A stretch of DNA of 64,000 nucleotides, from the NCBI GenBank assembly GCA_964608025.1, contig CAZSLO010000006.1, positions 1 through 64,000 of the forward strand, given 5' to 3'. The notes beneath the pieces are model-generated. The model worked only from the letters and a program-made list of their open reading frames with translations, was not told where the DNA came from and ran no database searches. Both the position numbers and the translations under genes were made by a program. Source of the DNA: CAZSLO01 sp964608025. GTDB lineage: Bacteria; Chloroflexota; Dehalococcoidia; Lucifugimonadales; CAJWER01. Positions 26,802 to 34,278 of this stretch are shown piece after piece (the first letter of the stretch is position 1; each line of letters opens with the position of its first letter).

Positions 26802-27575
26802 TTGGATCTAGGCCTACGGGATAAAATAGCCTTTGTAGCAGGATCAACTCGGGGTATTGGCTTAGCAATAGCAAAAGCCTTAGTCAAAGAAGGGGCATTA
26901 GTAACAATCACCGGTCGTGAAGAATCCTCTCTTAAAAAAGCAACCTCTGAATTAAATGAACTTCCGGATGCAAAGGTGATTAGCATCCAGGGAGATATGA
27001 CCGATCGTACTCAAGTACGTGAATCCTTGAGGATTACTGTTGACACTTATGGTGGAATCGACACAGTAATCGCCAATGTTGGTAGTGGCACTGCAAAAAA
27101 CGGCTGGGAACTAGGTGACGAAGACTGGTCATCAGTACTGGGTATGAATCTGATGGGAAGTGTTATTTTGGCTAGAGAGGCAATGCCGTATCTCCTAAAG
27201 CGTGATCACGCTTCTCTCACATTCATTTCATCAATTGCCGGATACGAAACAATCGGTGCTCCAATCGTCTACTCAGCATCAAAGGCCGCAATCGATGCAT
27301 CTATGAAAAGCCTATCGAGGTTAGTTGGGCCAAATAATGTACGTGTGAATGCCGTGTCTCCAGGCAATGTACTTTTCCCAGGTGGATCATGGGAAAAGAA
27401 AATTGAAGAGAGGGGCGACTTCTTCCACGAGATGATCAATCGAGAAGTACCTTTGCAAAGATTTGGTTCGCCAGAAGAGATAGCAAACGTGGTCGTGTTT
27501 CTCGCATCAGAAAAAGCGAGTTTCGTGACCGGATCCTGTGTTGTCGTGGATGGAGGTCAGACTCGTTCATACTGA
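26802..27575 (+). CDS. Short-chain dehydrogenase/reductase
   Basis: A classical SDR of about 257 residues. The cofactor motif is AGSTRGIGLAIAKAL near residue 12, the structural Asn region is ANVGSG, the catalytic Ser is in FISSIAGYE, and YSASKAA is the YxxxK pair. The C-terminus is the typical FVTGSCVVVDGGQTRSY. TTG 26802, 1 nt after the previous stop, is preferred over earlier in-frame starts. It reduces or oxidises a hydroxyl/keto group of an intermediate in module 1, probably with NAD(P)H. Confidence 0.85.
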   Translation: MDLGLRDKIAFVAGSTRGIGLAIAKALVKEGALVTITGREESSLKKATSELNELPDAKVISIQGDMTDRTQVRESLRITVDTYGGIDTVIANVGSGTAKNGWELGDEDWSSVLGMNLMGSVILAREAMPYLLKRDHASLTFISSIAGYETIGAPIVYSASKAAIDASMKSLSRLVGPNNVRVNAVSPGNVLFPGGSWEKKIEERGDFFHEMINREVPLQRFGSPEEIANVVVFLASEKASFVTGSCVVVDGGQTRSY

Positions 27576-27597
27576 CAAAAATCATTACGACCAATCT

Positions 27598-28197
27598 ATG
27601 GCCAGGAAAGCACGTTCTATGTTGGCTGAATCAATCGCTATAAAGCAACGTGTGCTTTCTGAACAGGTTGAAACTCTAGTCGAGATGGCAAAGTTGATAG
27701 CCAGATCAATTGAAGGTGGTGGCAAAGTATTATCATGTGGGAACGGAGGCTCCGCAGCCGATGCGCAACACCTTTCGACAGAGCTCCTCGTACGCCTTAG
27801 GCCAGATATTAATCGTCAGGGCCTGCCGGCTATCGCCCTATCTTTAGACGCCACAGCCCTAACGGCATCGGGAAATGATTACGGATTTGATTCTCACTTT
27901 GAGCGCATGGTCCTCGCATTAGGCAGACCTAATGACGTTCTAGTCAGCATATCAACATCTGGCAATTCAACAAATGTAATACGGGCCCTCCGTGCTGCTC
28001 GGGAAACCAGGCTAATTACTATTGGTCTGCTTGGAGGAAACGGCGGCGGCGCTCTGTCTGAGTGTGACATTGCTGTAGTGGTACCGTCAGCGGTAACTGG
28101 TCGTGTCCAAGAAACTCATACCGCAATCGTTCACGTATTAATGGAGTTGGCAGAAGATCTTATGCTTGAGTCAGGATACCTCAAAAAAAATGACTAA
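27598..28197 (+). CDS. SIS-domain isomerase, phosphoheptose isomerase (GmhA) type
   Basis: A 199-residue SIS protein. The phosphate-binding stretch KVLSCGNGGSAADAQHLSTEL is at about residues 41-61. Further GmhA-like features are FERMVLALGRPNDVLVSISTSGNS and the C-terminal VQETHTAIVHVLMEL with its active-site His/Glu region. GmhA converts sedoheptulose 7-phosphate into heptose 7-phosphate. ATG 27598 is chosen; ATG 27550 is an alternative. A second SIS gene lies at 38668. It overlaps the next SDR by 8 nt. Confidence 0.83.
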   Translation: MARKARSMLAESIAIKQRVLSEQVETLVEMAKLIARSIEGGGKVLSCGNGGSAADAQHLSTELLVRLRPDINRQGLPAIALSLDATALTASGNDYGFDSHFERMVLALGRPNDVLVSISTSGNSTNVIRALRAARETRLITIGLLGGNGGGALSECDIAVVVPSAVTGRVQETHTAIVHVLMELAEDLMLESGYLKKND

Positions 28198-29068
28198 GAT
28201 CCATCCCTCATCATCCACCGATCCGTCCAGATCTACTTCTGTCAAAGACGCCTTCGACCTAACCGGGCGTGTCGTAATTATCACCGGCGGCGCTGGATTT
28301 TTCGGCCAGAAACATGCAGAGGCAATAGCGGAAATGGGAGGCTCCCCGGTCATCCTAGACGTGGACATCACCGCCGCAAAGGAACGTGCTCGGTTGATCA
28401 CTAACGCATTCGATGTAAAGAGCTTGGCCGTAGAGACAGACGTAACCCGTACCGCCAGCGTCAAAAACGCACTGGATAAAACACTGGAGTTTCTAGGACG
28501 CGTCGATGTCCTGATCAACAACGCTGCCAACGACCCGAAGGTGAGTAGCGTAGACGAGTCCGCCCAGCAGTGGTCAAGACTAGAGAATCTGCCCCTTGAA
28601 GCTTGGGAGAAGGATCTGTCTGTTGGTCTGACCGGGGCTCACATTTGCAGCCAGATCATTGGAGGACACTTGGCCAAGCAACAGAGAGGTGTAATCCTAA
28701 ATATCGCCTCGGATCTAGGTCTGATCGCCCCGGACCAACGCATTTACCGTCAAGCTGGCATCCCCAACGAACAACAACCCGTCAAGCCGGTGACCTATTC
28801 GGTAGTCAAAGCTGGGCTTATTGGATTAACCCGGTATCTAGCAACATACTGGGCCAGCGCAGGAGTACGCGTAAACTCAATTTCACCTGGAGGAATATAT
28901 GCAGGTCAAAACGATGAGTTCGTTCACCGGATATCCAACTTGATACCCATGGGACGTATGGCTACCCATGACGAATACAAAGCCGCTGTAGTCTTCCTGA
29001 TCTCGGACGCGTCATCCTACATGACCGGATCGAATCTAATCGTGGATGGTGGAAGAACGACGTGGTAA
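28190..29068 (+). CDS. Short-chain dehydrogenase/reductase, intact homologue of the 32143 scar
   Basis: A 292-residue SDR. The cofactor loop is VVIITGGAGFFGQKHAEAIA, the Asn strand is LINNAANDPK, and the catalytic pair appears as YSVVKAGLIGL. The C-terminus is SYMTGSNLIVDGGRTTW. ATG 28190 overlaps the SIS stop. The insert DESAQQWSRLENLPLEAWEKD between NNAAN and the active-site serine is longer than in most SDRs. Its last 40 codons have a clear second copy at 32143-32271. G+C is higher than in the SDR at 26802. It probably forms or reduces a keto sugar. Confidence 0.85.
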   Translation: MTKIHPSSSTDPSRSTSVKDAFDLTGRVVIITGGAGFFGQKHAEAIAEMGGSPVILDVDITAAKERARLITNAFDVKSLAVETDVTRTASVKNALDKTLEFLGRVDVLINNAANDPKVSSVDESAQQWSRLENLPLEAWEKDLSVGLTGAHICSQIIGGHLAKQQRGVILNIASDLGLIAPDQRIYRQAGIPNEQQPVKPVTYSVVKAGLIGLTRYLATYWASAGVRVNSISPGGIYAGQNDEFVHRISNLIPMGRMATHDEYKAAVVFLISDASSYMTGSNLIVDGGRTTW

Positions 29069-29126
29069 ATAATCCTTTAATTTGCATCTTCTCACAAGGG
29101 TCGCTACAAAGACAGCAAGATAGATA

Positions 29127-31121
29127 TTGAGAACTGATTCAACCAAAACCATACTTTGCACACTTGGGCCAGCTTCCCTGAATGCTGAATCAATCAGACG
29201 CCTTGATCAGCTTGGGGTAGACCTGTTCCGATTAAACTTGTCCCACACGAGAGTTGATCAGCTTGAACAGCTAATTAGCCTAATTCAGGCTAACTCAAAT
29301 GTGCCTATTTGCCTCGACACCCAAGGAGCTCAGGTCAGAACTGGGACCTTGACAAATGACACTATTTCCCTGCAAACAAATAGTGTTATCCGCCTAATGT
29401 CGGCACCGGATGAAGGCAATTCCAAAGCGGTACCTCTATATCCAGCTTCGGTTTTGCCTCAACTAGTGATTGGCGACGTAATAAACATTGATTTCAACGT
29501 CGCATCCATCCAAGTTTTGGAAACATCTCCCGATATCCGGGCCAGGGTACTTGCAGGTGGCACTATAGGTTCCAACAAGGCAGCCTCCATTGATCGTCAA
29601 ATATCCTTGGAACCATTGACTAACGTAGATCTAGCCGCCATAGAGCTGGGTCTACGCTTGGGCATTAAGAACATAGCTCTTTCCTTTGCCAACCGACAGG
29701 CAGACGTGGAGCAATTACGGAGACTGGCTGGTGATCACGTTCGGATTATCGCCAAGATAGAAAGTAGGCTCAGTCTAGACAATCTTGAAGGCATCATGAA
29801 AGCTTCCGATGCTATTTTAATCGACAGAGGTGACATGGGTCGCGAGGTGGCGATAGAGTACCTCCCATTTGTACAGAAAAAAGTCATCGCTGAGGCGAAC
29901 AATGCCAAGGTACCAGTATATGTGGCCACCAACCTCTTAGAATCAATGATGGTGAATCCAAGACCAACACGCGCCGAGGCCAACGATGTCATAAATACTT
30001 TGATTGACGGCGCCGACGGACTCGTGCTGGCCGCCGAAACTGCCATCGGAGCCTATCCAGTAGGCTCCGTCAGGATGATCCGGTCTCTAATCCGCCATCA
30101 TGAAGCCCAGTCCGATTTTTCCCTAGACCAATTCGATTCCCTGCTTGGATCTGGCCTTATATCTCCGCACGGTGGCCATTTGATTGAACATCTAGTTTCC
30201 AACCAGAATCCTGATGACCTGAACGGGTTGCCCAAATTGGAGATCAGCGAATCAGCGATGTTGGACCTGCGACAAATTGCCATGGGCACCTTCTCCCCCC
30301 TCGATGGATTCATGAACCACGAGACTCTGGAGTCAGTACTAGAGACCAACCGGCTACCGGACGGGACAGCCTGGCCTATGCCGATCTTGTTGCAGTTAAC
30401 CGCCGAATCAGCAGGCGTAGATTATCCGGCAGGAGAGACGATCACACTCACATATAAAAACCAACTACAAGCTTATCTGTCCATCGATGAAATATTTTCC
30501 TTCGACCTTAATATACTTACAGATAGGTGGTTCGGCACCTCAGGCCCAAACCATCCAGGGGTGAATCGATTACTCCAGGGCAGCCCATATTTTGTGGCAG
30601 GCAAGGTAAGCCTGCTTCCACAGGCAATGGCAAATCGAAAAGCTTATGAATTGACTCCTGCACAGGCTCGGAGGGTGTTCGAAAGCCGTGAATGGCAACG
30701 AGTACTGGGATTTGATACCTACACTGTCCCTCAACATGCCCACGATTACCTGAAGCTAACCGCCCTTGCAAACAACCAGTGTGACGGCATATTCATACAC
30801 CCGGTGACCGGCTGGAATAAGACTGACGATTCTTTCGACGGCACCAGCCCGAAGGACTATCAGATTCTTATAGACCAGTACTACCCTAGGGACACCGCGG
30901 TTCTAGGCGGCTTTTCCACGTACTATCGCTACGCTGGTCCTCGGGAAGCCGTTTTTACGGCCATATGCCACCAGAATTTTGGGTGCAGTCATTTTATCGT
31001 AGGCAATGGACACACCCATATGGAAGACTTTTATGACCCCGATGGGCCCAAACAGCTATTTGACAAAATTGGTGATATCGGCATCGAGGCTGTGTTCTTA
31101 GAGAACGTAGATCTGGCCTAG
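29127..31121 (+). CDS. Fusion of a pyruvate-kinase-like domain with a divergent ATP-sulfurylase domain
   Basis: A 664-residue two-enzyme protein. Residues 1-330 match pyruvate kinase, with the B domain. Active-site residues are retained: Arg35, Asn37, Ser39 and His40 (FRLNLSH), Asp64/Thr65, Lys210 and Glu212 (AKIES), RGD 234-236 and Thr268. The C-terminal regulatory domain is replaced by an ATP-sulfurylase fold (about 365-664), shown by GTFSPLDGF and RYAGPREAVFTAICHQNFGC. Both sulfurylase signatures are altered: QTRNPxHxxH reads DTYTVPQHAH, and GRDHAG reads GNGHTH, so both catalytic arginines and the Asn are gone. TTG 29127 is the start. The reaction is unknown; PEP use fits the NeuB context. 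Confidence 0.8.
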   Translation: MRTDSTKTILCTLGPASLNAESIRRLDQLGVDLFRLNLSHTRVDQLEQLISLIQANSNVPICLDTQGAQVRTGTLTNDTISLQTNSVIRLMSAPDEGNSKAVPLYPASVLPQLVIGDVINIDFNVASIQVLETSPDIRARVLAGGTIGSNKAASIDRQISLEPLTNVDLAAIELGLRLGIKNIALSFANRQADVEQLRRLAGDHVRIIAKIESRLSLDNLEGIMKASDAILIDRGDMGREVAIEYLPFVQKKVIAEANNAKVPVYVATNLLESMMVNPRPTRAEANDVINTLIDGADGLVLAAETAIGAYPVGSVRMIRSLIRHHEAQSDFSLDQFDSLLGSGLISPHGGHLIEHLVSNQNPDDLNGLPKLEISESAMLDLRQIAMGTFSPLDGFMNHETLESVLETNRLPDGTAWPMPILLQLTAESAGVDYPAGETITLTYKNQLQAYLSIDEIFSFDLNILTDRWFGTSGPNHPGVNRLLQGSPYFVAGKVSLLPQAMANRKAYELTPAQARRVFESREWQRVLGFDTYTVPQHAHDYLKLTALANNQCDGIFIHPVTGWNKTDDSFDGTSPKDYQILIDQYYPRDTAVLGGFSTYYRYAGPREAVFTAICHQNFGCSHFIVGNGHTHMEDFYDPDGPKQLFDKIGDIGIEAVFLENVDLA

Positions 31122-31152
31122 CTTGATTTGGCGTGGCAACAGGCTCTGTAAA

Positions 31153-31284
31153 ATGAAAAAGGCCAACGTGGATGGTACAATTGCGGTATTCGCGGACACA
31201 TCAAAGATCCGCCGCCTGCTCGGATGGTCGCCAAAGGTGTCCCTTCCCGACGGCGTGCAGGTAATGTTGGAGCTTCATCTATGA
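31153..31284 (+). pseudogene. Internally deleted remnant of an NAD-dependent epimerase gene
   Basis: A 43-codon frame joins two separate parts of an epimerase homologous to the one at 36088. NVDGTIAV matches residues 99-106 and FADTSKIRRLLGWSPKVSL onwards matches residues 275 to about 301. The 168 codons between are missing and the frame is kept. The nucleotide match is roughly 80-85 percent by eye, with the differences mostly toward G or C. Its stop overlaps the methyltransferase start as ATGA. It is a deletion scar and should not make a working enzyme. Confidence 0.8.
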
Positions 31285-32084
31285 CCAGCAAATTCGATTC
31301 CGACGGCTTGTGGCTAAACGAGTACGCATCCAACGAGAAGCTCTCGGATGTCTATTTCAAGAGGGCGACGGGCGCGCTGCCCGAGATGGAGTCCAGCAAA
31401 GCCGTCGCGAAGCTAATTGCTTCTCGAATGCGGCCCGACGAGAGGGTGCTGGACGTGGGGTGCGGCTCCGCACACTACCTCCGATCTCTCAGACGCGAGA
31501 TTAGTTTCGGGTTCAACTACGTGGGCGTTGACTACCATGACATGTTCCTCAATAAGGCCAAGCGCGCATGGAGCGACGAGCCGACGGCCAGCTTCCGGTT
31601 GGGAAGCGTATTTGACGTCCCTGCATCCGATGGCGAGTTCGACATCGTCATGTGCAACAACCTGATAATGCACCTGCCCAGCCTCGAGGCCCCGATGGGC
31701 GAACTCATCAGGTCGAGCCGCAGGCTAGTCGTCATCCGCACGTTGGTGGGAAACAGGTCCTTCCGCATACAAGAGGTCTTCAACTCCGACTGGTACGTCG
31801 ATACAGACGTATCATCCAGCGACGAGTTCACCAACGATGGCAATCCCCGGGCCTACTCCTTTTCGAACATATACTCAGAGGCCTATTTTACCGCCGTAAT
31901 CAAGCGTCACGCCCCGGCCGCCAGGATCGAATACATCGTCGACGACCAGTTCGAATCAGCGGCCATTGAGAGTTCGGCGAAGAATGAGAAGCTGCACAGC
32001 GCGACTCAAATAATCGGTGGCAAGCAGGTAATGGGTTACATACTGTGTCCTTACCAGTTCATCGTCATCGACCTTTCCGGGTGA
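31281..32084 (+). CDS. Class I SAM-dependent methyltransferase
   Basis: A 267-residue methyltransferase with motif I VLDVGCGSAHYLRSL near residue 50, the acidic post-I position in YVGVDYHDMFLNKA, and FDIVMCNNLIMHLPSLEAPM as the motif IV/post-region. It would methylate a sugar or lipid-linked glycan. ATG 31281 overlaps the epimerase scar stop. The gene is distinctly GC-rich compared with the genes before it, lies between two gene scars, and is probably foreign. The substrate is unknown. Confidence 0.83.
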   Translation: MTSKFDSDGLWLNEYASNEKLSDVYFKRATGALPEMESSKAVAKLIASRMRPDERVLDVGCGSAHYLRSLRREISFGFNYVGVDYHDMFLNKAKRAWSDEPTASFRLGSVFDVPASDGEFDIVMCNNLIMHLPSLEAPMGELIRSSRRLVVIRTLVGNRSFRIQEVFNSDWYVDTDVSSSDEFTNDGNPRAYSFSNIYSEAYFTAVIKRHAPAARIEYIVDDQFESAAIESSAKNEKLHSATQIIGGKQVMGYILCPYQFIVIDLSG

Positions 32085-32142
32085 AGCCGACCAGTCGGCC
32101 GGCAATAACGCCGGTGGGCCTGAGGTTTGTGGGAGACCTGAA

Positions 32143-32271
32143 CTGAATCCGATTGGACGTATGGCCCATCACGACGAGTATAAGGCTGCCGTTGTGTTCC
32201 TGGTATCCAACGCCTCGTCTTACATGACCGGATCGAACCTCATTATCAATGGAGGCAGAACAACGTGGTAA
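32143..32271 (+). pseudogene. C-terminal fragment of a short-chain dehydrogenase gene
   Basis: Forty-two codons read LNPIGRMAHHDEYKAAVVFL and on to MTGSNLIINGGRTTW, closely matching the end of the SDR at 28190 (IPMGRMATHDEYKAAVVFLI, ending NLIVDGGRTTW). The rest of the gene is absent; the preceding 58 nt show no SDR similarity. The change of the conserved DGG to NGG and the GC-richer third positions mark it as a diverged foreign copy. The stop lies 24 nt before the glycosyltransferase-like gene. Confidence 0.8.
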
Positions 32272-32295
32272 GTAGCGCCCCGTGGACTGTAGACC

Positions 32296-34275
32296 GTGCC
32301 GGGTAACTGGGTAGTCCTTCAGTCCGCCGAAGAGGTCGATCTGGCCCTGAAACTGGATCCAGTCTCGGGACCCTACTCGTATTTTGCTACTTCACTCGAC
32401 GCGCAATCTGCCCTGGAATCGCGAGGGCTGCCGTGTCGTCACAATCTGGAATTCTCCTCTATCGAAGAGACAAACAGCATCGCCTGGGAGAACTACCCAA
32501 GGTTACGCAGGGCCATCGATGGGCTCGAGGAGGCCTTACATGATCTGGTCCCGGGTCTGCCCCAGGACTTCAGGCCTTTCCAGGCCGTGGAGTATGGCTA
32601 CAAGAACCTAGCCGACTCGCTTTCGTTTACCCTTTGGGAGTTGAACGGACTAGTCAGGGAGGAGTCTCCAAGCCGTCTCATCTACTGGGGAAGGGACGAC
32701 GTCAAGGGTCGCGTTCCACACGACACGAGGCCAGCCGGAGTCGGATCAGAATTTAGCATGTTTCCCCCTGACGAGTCCATCGTTTCAGCGATTCTCGACC
32801 GCCATGAGTGGTGGGGGAGGCTCGGCGTGGAGCCGATCCGGATGGCTCGTAGTGCAAGCCGTGGCCACCCGAATCCGACCCGGCGATGGCGCTCACGGCT
32901 GCGCCGGATTCTCAATCCCAACCGCGTCGAGGCGTTTAAGATGCTTCGAGGCGGAATGGGCGGCCCAGTCCTGGACCGGGGCCGTCCCCGACTGCTCGTG
33001 ATCGGAAAGGCCGACAACGTGGTGCCCTTCATCAAGTATGCCCAATCGGAGCATGGTGCTCAGGTAGACTGGTGGACCAATGCTTCATTCGACCCTGTGC
33101 GCCTGCCAACGCTGGCCCCAATATGGCTGGGCGGAGCGGCGAGAGGTGTCACAAAGGCGATGGACGTCGTTGCCGATATGGCGTGCCAGGCCGATCCTCG
33201 GTCGCACTGGGCGTGGGATGGTGACGACGCACTTCCTGTGGGAGAGATCCTCTGGACGCGTCTGATAGATTTCTGGAGTTGGCGAGTCCCACAGCTACTA
33301 TCGTTGTACTTCAAGGCGCTTCGGTACTTCGAGGCGCATCGCCCGGTAACTGCGGTCTGCGGGACCTCGGACCCGGATCGAATACAGGTCATTCTGCAGG
33401 CGGCGAAACACACCAACGTGCCGTTGGTTTCCTTCCAGCACGGCGGCGCCTATGGCTACATGCTGTGCGAGTGGATACGGCTGTCCGATCTACGCGCGCA
33501 GGTGTACGCCGGATACGGACCCGCGGGCTGTCTCTATCTGAATGCCCTCGCCGAAAACCACGATATGGCCCCCAGCGCGGTCAGTGTCGGTTGGGCCAGG
33601 GGTTCTGTGTTCGAGGAGCGCGCCCGATCGGTCGAGGCCCCCAACGGGAAAAACACAACAGCCGAAGCCGTCTGGCGGGGCCCCGGTCCGAGACTCATCT
33701 ATGCGCCTACAGCCTTGATGGGAGGAGACCTCCGATATGGTCCGCACCGCGATGTCCGAGACACTGAGTACTTCTACCAACAGGTGCGGCTGATCAAAGC
33801 CCTGAGCGAGGTCTCAGATCTGCAAATCGTTGTGAAGCCCCACTACCAGGACAAGATAGACAATCCGTTTGATAGGTGGATCATCAGTTTGGGCAACCCC
33901 CGGGTCCGGCTGGTCCGTAGCCCAGGGCTTGATGCCTTGCTTCCGGAGGCGGACGTGGTCGTGCTCGATGTTCCGGCAACCGGTCTGATCGAAGCTATGG
34001 CCTTGGGCAAGCCGATCGTGTACGTAGACTTCGGGGTGTTCAAGCTGACGGGCGACAGTGCCGACCTGCTGCGTCGCTCCGTTGCCTGGGTCGATGCCGC
34101 CTCCGATTTCGACGAGCAACTCAAGAGCGCGGTAGCTCAAAGTCTATCGGAACCTCCTTCCTCACCACACACCAACGTCTTTCTGTCCGCATACGCCAGT
34201 CTGGACTTCCGGCCCGAATTGGTATGGGACAAGTTGCAGGAAATTCGAAATACGAGTACTTGTGTACCAAGCTAG
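32296..34275 (+). CDS. Large glycosyltransferase-like protein, GT-B or capsule-synthesis type
   Basis: A 659-residue protein not assigned to a named enzyme. The C-terminal half resembles GT-B/CDP-glycerol-transferase-like proteins: VPLVSFQHGGAYGYM, LIYAPTALMGGDLRYGPHRD, LQIVVKPHYQDK and the donor-site-like LLPEADVVVLDVPATGLIEAM-ALGKPIVY. The N-terminal 230 residues are less familiar. GTG 32296 is the furthest plausible start. The sequence is strongly GC-rich (one line counted by hand gave 38 of 60) and follows the SDR scar, consistent with import as a cassette. It is probably cytoplasmic. Confidence 0.6.
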   Translation: MPGNWVVLQSAEEVDLALKLDPVSGPYSYFATSLDAQSALESRGLPCRHNLEFSSIEETNSIAWENYPRLRRAIDGLEEALHDLVPGLPQDFRPFQAVEYGYKNLADSLSFTLWELNGLVREESPSRLIYWGRDDVKGRVPHDTRPAGVGSEFSMFPPDESIVSAILDRHEWWGRLGVEPIRMARSASRGHPNPTRRWRSRLRRILNPNRVEAFKMLRGGMGGPVLDRGRPRLLVIGKADNVVPFIKYAQSEHGAQVDWWTNASFDPVRLPTLAPIWLGGAARGVTKAMDVVADMACQADPRSHWAWDGDDALPVGEILWTRLIDFWSWRVPQLLSLYFKALRYFEAHRPVTAVCGTSDPDRIQVILQAAKHTNVPLVSFQHGGAYGYMLCEWIRLSDLRAQVYAGYGPAGCLYLNALAENHDMAPSAVSVGWARGSVFEERARSVEAPNGKNTTAEAVWRGPGPRLIYAPTALMGGDLRYGPHRDVRDTEYFYQQVRLIKALSEVSDLQIVVKPHYQDKIDNPFDRWIISLGNPRVRLVRSPGLDALLPEADVVVLDVPATGLIEAMALGKPIVYVDFGVFKLTGDSADLLRRSVAWVDAASDFDEQLKSAVAQSLSEPPSSPHTNVFLSAYASLDFRPELVWDKLQEIRNTSTCVPS

Positions 34276-34278
34276 TAA

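Noticed and set aside
31224..31280. Longer N-terminus for the methyltransferase starting inside the epimerase scar
   Set aside because: The extra 19 residues read the scar in the wrong frame; ATG 31281 overlaps the scar stop and begins just before family-like sequence.
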